Position numbers and translations under genes: made by a program | Assembly (NCBI RefSeq): GCF_019931215.1 | Contig: NZ_JAIOUB010000004.1 | Span: 434,001 to 498,000 of the forward strand | DNA from: Alcanivorax limicola | Lineage (GTDB): Bacteria; Pseudomonadota; Gammaproteobacteria; Pseudomonadales; Alcanivoracaceae | Reading direction: 5' to 3' | DNA length: 64,000 nt | In this document: positions 27,671 through 36,393 of the stretch, in pieces | Numbering within the stretch: the first letter of the stretch is position 1 | Layout: each line of letters starts with the position of its first letter | Notes under the pieces: model-generated | What the model was told of the DNA's origin: nothing | The model's database searches: none | Seen by the model: only the letters and a program-made list of their open reading frames with translations

Positions 27671-28668
27671 CACTCCTCTGCTGCCGAACTGGCGCACACC
27701 CAGTCGCGGACATTATTCGCCACACCGTCCAGCAGGCGCTGGCGGCATTCGCGGCTGATCCAGGCGTTGTGCGGGGTGATGATCAGGTTGGGGATATCCG
27801 GCGCCAGCAGCACATGATCCGCGGGCGGTGGCTCTTGCCCCAGCACATCCAGTGCGGCCCCGGCGATCTCGCCGCGACGCAGGGCGTCGGCCAGGGCCGG
27901 CTCGTCAATCAGTGCGCCGCGTGCCGTGTTGATGAGAAAGGCGGTCGGCTTCATGGCCGCCAGCTGGCTGGCGCCAATCAGGTGGCGGGTGTCCTCGGTG
28001 AGCGGACAATGCAGCGACAGCACATCCACGTCTGGCAGCAACGTCCGCAGCGGCACGCGCCCCGTGTCTGCATCCGAGTCAGCGCCGGGGCGCAGACTCG
28101 CGGCCACCTTGACCCGCATACCGAACGCTTCGGCCAGCCGCGCCACCGCCTGGCCCAGGCTGCCATAACCGACAATGCCCAGCGTCTTGCCCGCCAGCTC
28201 CACGACCGGGCGGTGCATCAGACAGAAGGTGGGCGAGCGGCTCCAGTCACCGGCACGCACATCCGCATGGTAATCGTGCCAGCGGGTGGCCAGCCCCAGC
28301 ATCAGCGCCAGGGTGTGCTGGGCCAGGCTGGCGCCAGCATAATCGGGCACGTTACGCACGGGAATACCGCGCGCAGCGGCGGCCTCGCTGTCCACATTGT
28401 TGGTGCCGGTGGCGCTCACGCAGATCAGCTTCAGGCGCGGCGCGCCGGCAATCAGCGCGGCATCCAGCACCACCTTGTTGGTCACCACCACGTCCGCATC
28501 CACGATACGCTCTGCTGTTTGCGCAGCCGTGGTCTGGTCGTGAAAGCGCCACTCGGGCAAGCTGTCATCAGCACCGGTCAGCGCATCGCGCAGCCCGGAA
28601 AAATCCAGTTCATCCGCCGCCCCGGCATGTGTTGCCAGGGTTGCCGTGTCCAGGAAAACACCACGCAT
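27670..28668 (-). CDS. D-2-hydroxyacid dehydrogenase (NAD-dependent, hydroxypyruvate reductase-like)
   Basis: Reduces a 2-ketoacid such as hydroxypyruvate or glyoxylate. From the ATG at 28668 it has 332 residues. It shows the NAD-binding motif LGIVGYGSLGQAVA and the catalytic residues in NTARGALIDE (Arg), DVLGQEPPP (Glu) and ITPHNAWIS (His). Early SATGTNNVDSEAAAARGIPV is the typical substrate-domain to hinge segment. The start codon shares CATG with the divergent DUF523 gene. A start 8 codons upstream would overlap that gene even more. Confidence 0.9.
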   Translation of the reverse strand: MRGVFLDTATLATHAGAADELDFSGLRDALTGADDSLPEWRFHDQTTAAQTAERIVDADVVVTNKVVLDAALIAGAPRLKLICVSATGTNNVDSEAAAARGIPVRNVPDYAGASLAQHTLALMLGLATRWHDYHADVRAGDWSRSPTFCLMHRPVVELAGKTLGIVGYGSLGQAVARLAEAFGMRVKVAASLRPGADSDADTGRVPLRTLLPDVDVLSLHCPLTEDTRHLIGASQLAAMKPTAFLINTARGALIDEPALADALRRGEIAGAALDVLGQEPPPADHVLLAPDIPNLIITPHNAWISRECRQRLLDGVANNVRDWVCASSAAEE

Positions 28669-29455
28669 GTCCGACCCCACTTCTCCATCCACATCAACAT
28701 CAACGTCATCAACAGGACCGGAAGCCGTCGCGTCGCCATCCGGCGCCGCCGACAGTCGGCTTGATCGCTGGCTGGCGATGCTCGACCTCCCGGTGCTCCG
28801 TGATGATAAACCACGCGTGGGTGTCAGTGCCTGCTTGCTGGGCAGACTGGTGCGCTACAACGGCGAAGCGAAACGCCATGGCACGGTGGCGGACGTGCTG
28901 CCGCGCTGGCTGCAGTTCACCGAATACTGCCCTGAAGTCGCCATCGGTTTGCCGGTGCCCCGGCCACCGGTGGACATCATTGCCACGGAGACGGGCCAAC
29001 AGATACGCAACCGTGACGGCCTGGTGGCCGATATCACTGATGCGCTGCATGCCTGTGCCGATGATGTTTGCCAGCAAAACGCCCGCACTGACAAAACCCC
29101 GCCGCCCGATGGCATGATTCTGAAAGCCCGCTCACCCAGTTGCGGGCCCGGCAATACACCACTGTTGAATACAAACGGCCAACAGATTGGCATCACCCAT
29201 GGCGGTTTTGCCGCGCGCCTGAAAACGCATTGCCCTGACATGCCGATGGTGCACGAAGAGCAGCTCGTCCGGGCCGTGGATATCGAAGTGTTTGTGCTGC
29301 GCGTCTTTCTTTATCGCGAACAGCGTCGCTGGGGCAATGACGGTAAGAATGTAGCCTGGTGCCGGGATATGCGAGCACGCATCATGACATTGCCGTCAAC
29401 CGACATTCGGGCTCGCCTGCTGCAGCAACTGGAAAAGCAAGTCACGAAAAAGTAA
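28667..29455 (+). CDS. DUF523 family protein (YbbK-like)
   Basis: From the ATG at 28667, with AGGA about 11 nt upstream, it has 262 residues. A Ser/Thr-rich N-terminal tail (SPSTSTSTSSTG) precedes the DUF523 domain: VGVSACLLGRLVRYNG, FTEYCPEVAIGLPVPRPPV, KARSPSCGPG. The conserved cysteines in SACLLG, YCPE and SCG suggest a metal or Fe-S site. A C-terminal stretch with NDGKNVAWCRDMR has DUF1722-like context but is short. The function is unknown. A GTG at 28646 is an alternative start. Confidence 0.78.
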   Translation: MSDPTSPSTSTSTSSTGPEAVASPSGAADSRLDRWLAMLDLPVLRDDKPRVGVSACLLGRLVRYNGEAKRHGTVADVLPRWLQFTEYCPEVAIGLPVPRPPVDIIATETGQQIRNRDGLVADITDALHACADDVCQQNARTDKTPPPDGMILKARSPSCGPGNTPLLNTNGQQIGITHGGFAARLKTHCPDMPMVHEEQLVRAVDIEVFVLRVFLYREQRRWGNDGKNVAWCRDMRARIMTLPSTDIRARLLQQLEKQVTKK

Positions 29456-29472
29456 GTCACGAAGGTGAAAAA

Positions 29473-29498
29473 CCCCGGCAGCCGAAGGCGGGCCGGGG
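29473..29498 (-). terminator. Intrinsic terminator after the Ala/Arg/Glu-rich protein gene
   Basis: CCCCGGC (29473-29479) and GCCGGGG (29492-29498) form a 7-bp stem. On the minus strand the stem is followed by GG(U)5, so it terminates the gene at 29518-30051. It may also serve the convergent DUF523 gene. Confidence 0.75.
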
Positions 29499-29517
29499 CA
29501 ATAGATCACAACTGCGT

Positions 29518-30051
29518 TCAGTTCCAGAAACGATACCAGGGACGCTCGGACTGTTCTTCCCCGCGGCCTTCGCCACGACCTTCGCCACGGCCACCTGCCT
29601 GAGCATCAACGTCAGCATCAGCGCTGGCGCCAGCCGCGTCGGCCTCGACCGCCGCGCCGGCACGCGCGCCTTCAGAACGCTCTGCCGCACGCTCTGCCGC
29701 AGCGTCACGCTGGGCCTGGCCGTGCTCGCGTGCCTCTGCGGCGCGCTGCTGGCCCTGCTCTCGTGCTTCGTCACGGGTTTCACGGCCACGCTGTGCTGCG
29801 GCATCACCTGTTTCGCGCGCGTCTTCCGCTGCAGACTCGCCACGTTCACGGGCGTCGTCACGCGCTGCCGCTGCCTCACTGCGTCGGGCATCTCGTTGCT
29901 GGCGGACATCACGTTCCGTCGCTTTCAGATCCGCCTCTACCGACGCGTCGGCTGACACACCCGCAGTATCCGCCTGCGCAGCGGGCATCACCCCGACGGA
30001 AAACGCAATCGCGGAGCTGGCCAGAAAATTTCTCACTGCATGCTTTTTCAT
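29518..30051 (-). CDS. Secreted Ala/Arg/Glu-rich low-complexity protein
   Basis: 177 residues from the ATG at 30051 with AGGGAG upstream. A Sec signal peptide (FLASSAIAFSVGVMPAAQA) precedes a long, highly charged, helix-prone region rich in A, R, E, D, Q with repeated blocks of the type ARExGxAxxD, probably a coiled coil. An Ala/Asp stretch, the repeat GRGEGRGEGRGE and an aromatic end (RPWYRFWN) follow. I recognise no domain. It is probably periplasmic and may be an envelope-stress or polyelectrolyte-binding protein; that is speculation. Confidence 0.72.
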   Translation of the reverse strand: MKKHAVRNFLASSAIAFSVGVMPAAQADTAGVSADASVEADLKATERDVRQQRDARRSEAAAARDDARERGESAAEDARETGDAAAQRGRETRDEAREQGQQRAAEAREHGQAQRDAAAERAAERSEGARAGAAVEADAAGASADADVDAQAGGRGEGRGEGRGEEQSERPWYRFWN

Positions 30052-30300
30052 CATTTATCTCCCTGTTCGTCATTGACGATCAACATAAACAGTTCACATC
30101 ATGCTCGCGATTATTGGCCCATTCCAGACCCGACTCTCTCTATAACGGTTGTACTTCTGTATAACAGCGTAAAATACGTGCGCGGCACGCGCGTCCCGGG
30201 TTGCATTCGGATGTCGGCAACGGCAGGACTGGAGTATGCCTGATGCGAATACAGACGTTATTCGCCACAGACGTCTCTTACGCCAGACAGGAGCCAACTG

Positions 30301-30843
30301 ATGCGCCGAATCTATTTTTTACTGCCGGATGTGACCGCCGCTGCAAATCTGGTCAAGGATTTCCGTCAACAAGGGATCAAAGAAGAACAGATGCACCTGG
30401 TGGCGCGACACGACATGCCTCTGGGTGATCTGCCCGAGGCTGACACTCTGGAGAAGTCCGACCTGGGCCCGGCATTGAAACGGGGCGCCGCCCTTGGCGG
30501 CTCCGCAGGTCTGCTGGCCGGTCTGACGGCGATGGCAATACCCACCGCCGGCGTCGCGCTGGGCGGCGCGGCCGTGCTGGGTATTGCACTCGCAGGGACC
30601 GGGTTCGGTGCCTGGGCGTCCGCCATGCTGGGCGCAAGCGTGCCAGATGAAGAGATCGAGGCCAGTGAGGCCGCCATCAAACAGGGCAACGTGCTGATGA
30701 TGGTGGATGCCAGTCACGACCAGATCGACGCCCTGCGTGCCTTTGTCCGCCAACGGCATCCGGACACCGACATCCGCGACACGGAATCCACCGCGCCGCC
30801 GCTACCGGACGTGGATCTGGGCGCTGAACACGGCCGCCGCTAA
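30301..30843 (+). CDS. DUF1269-like membrane protein
   Basis: 180 residues with AGGAG before the ATG. The N-terminus (RIYFLLPDVTAAANLVKDFRQQGI) is a ferredoxin-like, stress-protein-type segment. A central glycine-rich hydrophobic hairpin (GSAGLLAGLTAMAIPTAGVA and AAVLGIALAGTGFGAWASAM) and an acidic C-terminal domain ending in DVDLGAEHGRR follow. This matches proteins annotated as DUF1269 or magnesium-transporter-like in Pseudomonas relatives. It stands alone upstream of convergent speA; the function is unknown. Confidence 0.65.
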   Translation: MRRIYFLLPDVTAAANLVKDFRQQGIKEEQMHLVARHDMPLGDLPEADTLEKSDLGPALKRGAALGGSAGLLAGLTAMAIPTAGVALGGAAVLGIALAGTGFGAWASAMLGASVPDEEIEASEAAIKQGNVLMMVDASHDQIDALRAFVRQRHPDTDIRDTESTAPPLPDVDLGAEHGRR

Positions 30844-30862
30844 GGGCCCGACTTTACCGCAA

Positions 30863-32764
30863 TCAGGGCTCGAGGTAGGTGTAACCCGCCAACCCGTCGC
30901 GTATCTCCGCCAGTAACGCGTCCCGCTCTGCTTCGGGCAAGCGGATGCGGGTAAACTGCTCGCCCAGCAGGGCAAGCAGTTTGTCCGGGTCGTAATTGAC
31001 GTAACGCAGCACCGAGCTGACGGTGTCGCCCTGGATGGCTTCATCCAGGTGAATACCGCCCTGCGCATCGATATCCACATCCACGGAGTCCGTGTCGCCA
31101 AACAGGTTGTGCATGTCACCGAGAATTTCCTGGTAGGCGCCCACCATGAAAATGCCCAGCTCATCGCCGTAATTTTCCGGCAACGGCAAGGTTGTCTCCA
31201 GACCTTCGCCGTCCACGTACTGATCGATACGGCCATCGGAATCACAGGTAATATCCTGCAGCACCGCACGCACCGTGGGCGGTTGATCCAGCCCGGTCAG
31301 CGGCAGGATCGGGAAAACCTGGCTGATGCCCCACACGTCCGGCACAGACTGGAAGACGGAGAAATTCAGAAACAGTTTGTCCGCCAGAATGGCATTCAAC
31401 TCATCCAGCAATGCGCGCTGATGTTTGCGCATCGGGTCCAGCTGACGACGCAGGGTCAGCAGACAATTGATGTACAGCTTTTCCGCCACGGCGCGCTGGG
31501 GCAACGACACCTCACCGGCCAGATAGCGCTGATGGGCGTCCTGCCATGCACCCAGGACTTCCTGATATGCCTCGAGCAAATGCGGCCGGGGGCCCGATAG
31601 CAACTGGTACAGATCCCATAGCAAGGTCAGCTCGACCGGCGAGCCCGTCTCCGGCGCCGCCACCTGCTGCACGCGCAGCTGCTCACGATCAATCACGTTG
31701 ACGAGAAGCACCGCATGATGGGCGGTCAATGCACGGCCCGACTCACTGATGATGGCCGGTTCCGGCAGATCGGCACGCACACAGGTTTCGCGCAGGGTCT
31801 GCACGATGTGCCAGGCATAATCGGCAATGCCGTAGTTCATAGAGCACAGCGAGCGGGAGCGGGTGCCTTCATAATCCACACCCAGACCGCCACCCACATC
31901 CATGGTGTCCACCGGCGCACCCAATGCCCGCAGCTCTTGATAGTAGCGCGCGGCTTCGCGCATGCCGGCCTTGATGTCCTGAATATTCGCCACCTGGGAC
32001 CCCAGGTGAAAATGCAGCATGCGCAGGCTGTCGAGGCTACCGGCCTCACGGCAGATCTCCACCGCCTTCACCAGCTGCGAGGCTGACAGACCGAACTTGG
32101 ATTTCTCGCCACCGGTGTTTTGCCAGTTGCCCTTGCTGATGGACATCAGCCGCACCCGCAGGCCGATGCGCGGCACCACGTCCAGCGCCCGCGCCTCTTC
32201 CAGGATCAGTGCCAGTTCGGACAGCTTCTCCACCACGATATAGACACGATGGCCGAGCTTCTCGCCGGTCAACGCCAGGCGGATGTATTCGCGGTCCTTG
32301 TAGCCGTTACAGACGATGGTGTTGGCATCGCCGCCCGCGCCGCTGCCGGACAGCGCCAGCACCGCCAGCAGCTCCGGCTTGGAGCCGGCTTCCAGCCCCA
32401 CCGGCGCATGCGCCTCGCGGGCGCCGACAATCTCTTCCACCACACGGCGCTGTTGATTGACCTTGATCGGGAACACCGGCGTATAACGGCCGGCGTACCC
32501 CTGCTCACTGATGGCATGCCGGAACGCCGCCGACAACATGCGGACCCGGTGCCGCAGAATGCCGTCAAAGCGCACCAGCACCGGCGAACGCAGCCCGGCC
32601 TCGCGGCAGGCGGCCAGCACGTCTTCCAGGCGCGCTGCGCCGCCCGCATCGCCATCGGGGCGCACCCGAACCTTGCCCGCGGCATCCACATCAAAATAAC
32701 CTTCCCCCCAGCGCTCCACATTGTAGATTCGCAGGGCGTCATCGGTGGTCCAGTTACTGCTCAT
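30863..32764 (-). CDS. speA: Biosynthetic arginine decarboxylase SpeA
   Basis: PLP enzyme converting arginine to agmatine for putrescine and spermidine. From the ATG at 32764 it has 633 residues, the family length. It has the PLP lysine in FPIKVNQQ, then GSKPELL, FHLGSQVANI, DVGGGLGVDYEGTRS, SESGRALTAHHAVLL, and a C-terminal domain ending in GYTYLEP. A longer opening to 32938 runs into the nested palindromic element and is not family-like. The spermidine synthase gene is divergent across that element. Confidence 0.94.
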   Translation of the reverse strand: MSSNWTTDDALRIYNVERWGEGYFDVDAAGKVRVRPDGDAGGAARLEDVLAACREAGLRSPVLVRFDGILRHRVRMLSAAFRHAISEQGYAGRYTPVFPIKVNQQRRVVEEIVGAREAHAPVGLEAGSKPELLAVLALSGSGAGGDANTIVCNGYKDREYIRLALTGEKLGHRVYIVVEKLSELALILEEARALDVVPRIGLRVRLMSISKGNWQNTGGEKSKFGLSASQLVKAVEICREAGSLDSLRMLHFHLGSQVANIQDIKAGMREAARYYQELRALGAPVDTMDVGGGLGVDYEGTRSRSLCSMNYGIADYAWHIVQTLRETCVRADLPEPAIISESGRALTAHHAVLLVNVIDREQLRVQQVAAPETGSPVELTLLWDLYQLLSGPRPHLLEAYQEVLGAWQDAHQRYLAGEVSLPQRAVAEKLYINCLLTLRRQLDPMRKHQRALLDELNAILADKLFLNFSVFQSVPDVWGISQVFPILPLTGLDQPPTVRAVLQDITCDSDGRIDQYVDGEGLETTLPLPENYGDELGIFMVGAYQEILGDMHNLFGDTDSVDVDIDAQGGIHLDEAIQGDTVSSVLRYVNYDPDKLLALLGEQFTRIRLPEAERDALLAEIRDGLAGYTYLEP

Positions 32765-32883
32765 GGTGGCTCTCTTGTGTGCAATCGGGTGCAGTGCAGG
32801 TACGACGCGACCAGGCGCGGTACAGTATATGCAGCGCATTATTGCAGGTCCGCCCCGGTGGGAGCGAGCCCTGCCCGCAGGGA

Positions 32884-33155
32884 TTAAGGAACCTCTGAAT
32901 AACTCCCTGTGCTCTCTGGCTTTCAGGCTGGCGCGCAATCAAGGCGCACTTTCGAAGGCATAGTGGCGCTATGTCGAGAAAGTGCAACGCGGAGTGCGCG
33001 CCAGCCTGAAAGCCCCGAAGGGCGCGGCCTGAAGCGTACATCTGCCGCGTTGCGCCGCTTGAAAAGGGCTACGGCCATTCCCTGCGCGACGCGCCTTGCA
33101 TCTGCACGCTTCAGGCCGCGCAGAGAGCACAGGGAGTTATTCAGAGGTTCCTTAA
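32884..33155. mobile_element. 272-bp nested palindromic MITE-like element between speA and speE
   Basis: Perfect 35-bp terminal inverted repeats lie at 32884-32918 and 33121-33155 (outer bases TTAAGGAACCTCTGA). Between them are two separate hairpins. The first has exact 18-bp arms at 32919-32936 and 32996-33013 around a further small dyad (CATAG/CTATG). The second has 15-bp arms at 33023-33037 and 33106-33120. The parts fill the interior almost completely. No transposase frame is present, so it would be non-autonomous. A TTAA or TA at both ends could be a target duplication. Confidence 0.85.
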
Positions 33156-33281
33156 CCGCACAAGCGGCGTATTTATTCATGGGCCGGACATGATTGAGCC
33201 GGTAGAATGCGCCCCGTTCAGGCTTTTCGCCGTGAGGGCCACACAGGCCACGCGGCAACCCCAATGCAGAGAGGTGGCACC

Positions 33282-34133
33282 ATGTCCGGAGAAAAGTGGT
33301 TTATCGAGCATTTCGACAGCGCTGGCACAGCGTTCGGCCTGCGTCTGAAGAAGAAGCTGGAGGAGGTGCAGACCGAGTACCAGCATATCGAAATGTGGGA
33401 GACCGACACCTTCGGCTACCTGATGACCATTGACGGCTGCACCATGGTCACCAGCCGCGACAACTTCCTGTACCACGAGATGATGTCTCACCCCGCCCTG
33501 TTCAGCCATCCGGCGCCGAAGAACGTGGTCATCATTGGCGGCGGCGACTGCGGCACATTGAGGGAAGTGCTGCGCCACCCCGGCGTGGAGAAAGCCACCC
33601 AGATCGATATTGACGAGATGGTCACGCGCATGTCCGAGAAGTACTTCCCGGAGCTGTGTGAATCCAACGACGATCCCCGCGCCGAACTGCTGTTCATCGA
33701 CGGCGTAAAGTGGATGCGCGAATGTGACGCTGGCAGCGTCGACGTGATCATCGTCGACTCCACCGACCCGGTCGGCCCGGCAGAAGGCCTGTTCAAGGCG
33801 GACTTCTTCCGCGAATGTCATCGGGTCCTGCGCGACGGCGGCATCATCGTGCAACAGAGCGAATCGCCCCTGCTGCACAGCAGCAGCATCATTCGCGACC
33901 TGCATATCAACATGCGCGAAGCCGGTTTTACCAGCACCCAGACACTGCCCTTCCCGCAGGTGTGCTACCCCAGCGGCTGGTGGAGTTGCACCATGGCAGG
34001 CAAGGGCACCGACGTGACCGCCTTCCGCGAACAGGCGGCAGAGAGCAAACCGTTCGAGACCCTCTACTACACCGCCGCTGCCCACCGGGGCGCCCTGGTG
34101 CTGCCGCCGTTCATGCAGAAAGCACTGGCCTGA
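33282..34133 (+). CDS. speE: Spermidine (polyamine aminopropyl) synthase SpeE
   Basis: Transfers an aminopropyl group from decarboxylated SAM to putrescine. From the ATG at 33282 (GAGGTGG upstream) it has 283 residues. It shows YQHIEMWETDTFGYLMTIDG, VVIIGGGDCGTLREVLRH (nucleotide-binding), QIDIDEMV, and the catalytic aspartate in IIVDSTDPVGPAEGLF. It ends in LPPFMQKAL. It is divergent from speA, but the shared upstream region is occupied by the nested palindromic element, whose right end is only about 125 nt from this start. Confidence 0.94.
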   Translation: MSGEKWFIEHFDSAGTAFGLRLKKKLEEVQTEYQHIEMWETDTFGYLMTIDGCTMVTSRDNFLYHEMMSHPALFSHPAPKNVVIIGGGDCGTLREVLRHPGVEKATQIDIDEMVTRMSEKYFPELCESNDDPRAELLFIDGVKWMRECDAGSVDVIIVDSTDPVGPAEGLFKADFFRECHRVLRDGGIIVQQSESPLLHSSSIIRDLHINMREAGFTSTQTLPFPQVCYPSGWWSCTMAGKGTDVTAFREQAAESKPFETLYYTAAAHRGALVLPPFMQKALA

Positions 34134-34149
34134 ACCACGGCGGCCTGTG

Positions 34150-35064
34150 TCATGCCAGCGCAAGGCGCGCGGCAGCGGGAAACGGTGACCTGCGGCGCGC
34201 ATACTGCCCTGGCGTGAGGCCCACCATGGCGCGGAAATCACGGATGAAATGCGCCTCATCAAAATAGCCCAACTGCTGGGCCAGCTCGGCCTGTGTTGCC
34301 AGCGGCGCGCGCTTGAGCAGCGCGCGTGCCTCGGCAATGCGCTGAATGCGCGCATACTGCTTGGGCGACACCCCCACATGATCCGCAAAGCGACGCTCCA
34401 GGGCGCGACGGGACACATGCAGTTGCGTGGCCGCCTCAGCCACCGACCCCGCCTTTGACACCGCCGCCATGACCGCCGCCAGCGCATGGCGCCCGGCATC
34501 CTCCGCTGTCACCTGCCGCCGCGGCACCACCCCGTCCGCCGATCGCTGCGTCAACCGCTCAGCCAACCACTGCGCAAAATAACCCAGCCCTGTGTCGGTA
34601 TCCTGCGCCTCACCCAGACGCTGATAGAGCCGCCGCAGGGGGTTACCATGCAGGGCCTCCAGCGCCTCGGTACTGGTTTGCAGCATGGGCAAGCCGTCCC
34701 AGAAACGGCGCGCGCCGCCGGGGTGAAAACGCACGCCGTAACTCAACCAGCCCGTCTCCGGTATCAACGTCCCCGAGACAGACTGCACCCCTTCCCATCC
34801 CAGCCAGCCGAGCGGCCCCTCGCCGGGGCCACGGGGTGGCAGCGGGCGCCCCAGATTGAGCAAAAATCCGGTGCCGCCATCGGGGTGCATGAACGCGCGA
34901 TCTTCTTGCCAGCCGCCCTGCCAGTCATCCCGCGTGCCCGCCGTCATCGCAGCGCGACGGGTATCCAGACACCAGATCGCCTGCACCTGCTGGCGCAAGA
35001 CCGGCGGCGGCGAGAGAAAACGCAGTGGCAAAACAGGCGGTGGTGGAACAGAACGGAATGACAT
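34150..35064 (-). CDS. AraC-family transcriptional regulator (DUF6597-type sensor)
   Basis: 304-residue regulator. The N-terminal domain (LRFLSPPPVLRQQVQAIWCLDT, GVRFHPGGARRF) is of the kind seen in AraC proteins with a DUF6597 sensor. The C-terminal domain has two helix-turn-helix units: SVAEAATQLHVSRRALERRF and QAELAQQLGYFDEAHFIRDF. It is divergent from the AhpD-like gene and probably controls it. The effector is unknown. Confidence 0.82.
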   Translation of the reverse strand: MSFRSVPPPPVLPLRFLSPPPVLRQQVQAIWCLDTRRAAMTAGTRDDWQGGWQEDRAFMHPDGGTGFLLNLGRPLPPRGPGEGPLGWLGWEGVQSVSGTLIPETGWLSYGVRFHPGGARRFWDGLPMLQTSTEALEALHGNPLRRLYQRLGEAQDTDTGLGYFAQWLAERLTQRSADGVVPRRQVTAEDAGRHALAAVMAAVSKAGSVAEAATQLHVSRRALERRFADHVGVSPKQYARIQRIAEARALLKRAPLATQAELAQQLGYFDEAHFIRDFRAMVGLTPGQYARRRSPFPAAARLALA

Positions 35065-35196
35065 CAGGCAGCTCCGGTTTCACCTCTCAATGCTCGCGGG
35101 ATTGCCGCAAAACTACAAGCCCCGCACCGGCGCATCACAGACACTACCGGGCATCATTCAAACCATCCCCACTTTGAGAAACTCAGGGAGAACCAC

Positions 35197-35676
35197 ATGA
35201 ATAGCCCCCGGCCCCAGACCCAGTCGCAAACCTCGCAGCGCCTCGACTATGCCGCGCTGAATCCCACCGCCCTGGCACGCCTGGCCGGCGCCCGCCAGCA
35301 CCTGAAAGCCCTCCCCGAGGCCCTGCTCTCACTGGTGGAGATGCGCGTCTCCCAGATCAACGGCTGCGCCTATTGTCTGTCCTTGCACGCCGACGCTGCG
35401 CGCGCGGCAGGCACACATCAGCGCCGCCTGGATTGCCTCGATGCCTGGCAGGAATCCGGCCTGTTCGACGACCGCGAGCAAGCCGCCCTGGCCTGGGCCG
35501 AGGCGGTCACCCGGATCGAACAGGGCCACGCGCCCGAGGCGGTCTACCAACGGGCGCAGGCCCATTTCACCCCGTCGCAACTGGCCGATCTGACCCTGGC
35601 CATTGCCGCCATGAATGCCCTGAACCGCATCGCCATCAGCCTGCGCAAACAGCCCGACGACGGGCCCAACGACTGA
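35197..35676 (+). CDS. Carboxymuconolactone decarboxylase / AhpD family protein
   Basis: 159 residues of an all-helical AhpD-like fold. The peroxidatic-type motif is NGCAYCLSLHADAAR (CxxC plus downstream His), typical of alkylhydroperoxidase-like members rather than true decarboxylases. The later AALAWAEAVTRI is also conserved. It likely reduces peroxides or acts as a redox partner in the cytosol. It lies next to a divergent AraC regulator, a common pairing for this family. Confidence 0.87.
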   Translation: MNSPRPQTQSQTSQRLDYAALNPTALARLAGARQHLKALPEALLSLVEMRVSQINGCAYCLSLHADAARAAGTHQRRLDCLDAWQESGLFDDREQAALAWAEAVTRIEQGHAPEAVYQRAQAHFTPSQLADLTLAIAAMNALNRIAISLRKQPDDGPND

Positions 35677-35763
35677 CCCGACGATTGAGTGTGCAGCCGG
35701 TTCACCCCGGCAACCGGGATTCGGTGTACCCTTTTGCATCGCAGCCAATTAAGGAGACACCCC

Positions 35764-36180
35764 GTGTCGGAATCCCGAGGGCGCAAGACGCTGATCATTG
35801 CCCTGTCATCCCTGCTCGTCCTTGCCGCACTGGGCTACGCCGTCTGGCTGGCCATCCCGAAAGGCTTCGACACCGACCTGTCGAAGATCGGCAACGGCCA
35901 GCCTGCGCTGGTGTTTGTCTATGAGCGCGACCTGGTCGCCAGCAGTCGCCAGACCGCAGAAATGAACCGCGAGCGCGCCGCCCTGGAAGAACGGGTGCAG
36001 TTACTGATCGCCGATACAGGCCACCCGGAGGCCCGCGCCCTGATATCGCGCTATCAGGTTGGGCCAATCACCTTCATGCTGTTCGATGGTGACGGCAGCC
36101 TCATCAACAGCTGGCCCGGCCTCTCCACCGCCGAGGAACTGCGCGCGCTCATGGATCAGGCAGGCCCGGCACTGCGTTGA
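35764..36180 (+). CDS. Membrane-anchored thioredoxin-like protein of unknown function
   Basis: 138 residues from a GTG at 35764 (AAGGAG upstream). One N-terminal membrane anchor (LIIALSSLLVLAALGYAVWLAI) precedes a periplasmic domain: GQPALVFVYERDLVASSRQT, LLIADTGHPEARALISRYQVGPITFMLFDGDGSLINSWPG. The strand order and the cis-Pro-like VGPITFMLFDGDG resemble a thioredoxin fold, but no CxxC is present. I do not recognise a named family; the fold is inferred. Confidence 0.65.
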   Translation: MSESRGRKTLIIALSSLLVLAALGYAVWLAIPKGFDTDLSKIGNGQPALVFVYERDLVASSRQTAEMNRERAALEERVQLLIADTGHPEARALISRYQVGPITFMLFDGDGSLINSWPGLSTAEELRALMDQAGPALR

Positions 36181-36283
36181 TTTCCCAGCCTTTTTTCACG
36201 CTACGCTGACCGCAGCGCCGGTTTTGCGCTGCCCGGGCGGCCAAGCCCGGGGCTGGTGCCACCACCGGAAACGGGCCACCATT

Positions 36284-36335
36284 ACATCAAACGATGTCAA
36301 TGTTTTGTCCTGATCCGACCGTGCGAACATCGCAC
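36284..36335. promoter_or_regulatory. Two dyads upstream of almA
   Basis: ACATC-AAAC-GATGT (36284-36297) and GTGCGA-ACA-TCGCAC (36321-36335) are each exact inverted repeats. Both lie within the 213-nt gap before almA, at about 100 and 60 nt from its ATG. They are candidate binding sites for dimeric regulators of alkane metabolism. No regulator gene is adjacent. Confidence 0.35.
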
Positions 36336-36393
36336 AAGATGGCAGGATGCAACTGCCGGGTGTGCCGGCATATGAGACCAATGGGATAACGCT

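Noticed and set aside
32765-32938. N-terminal extension of SpeA into the palindromic element
   Set aside because: SpeA-like sequence begins at the ATG at 32764; the extension is encoded by the leader and the end of the element.
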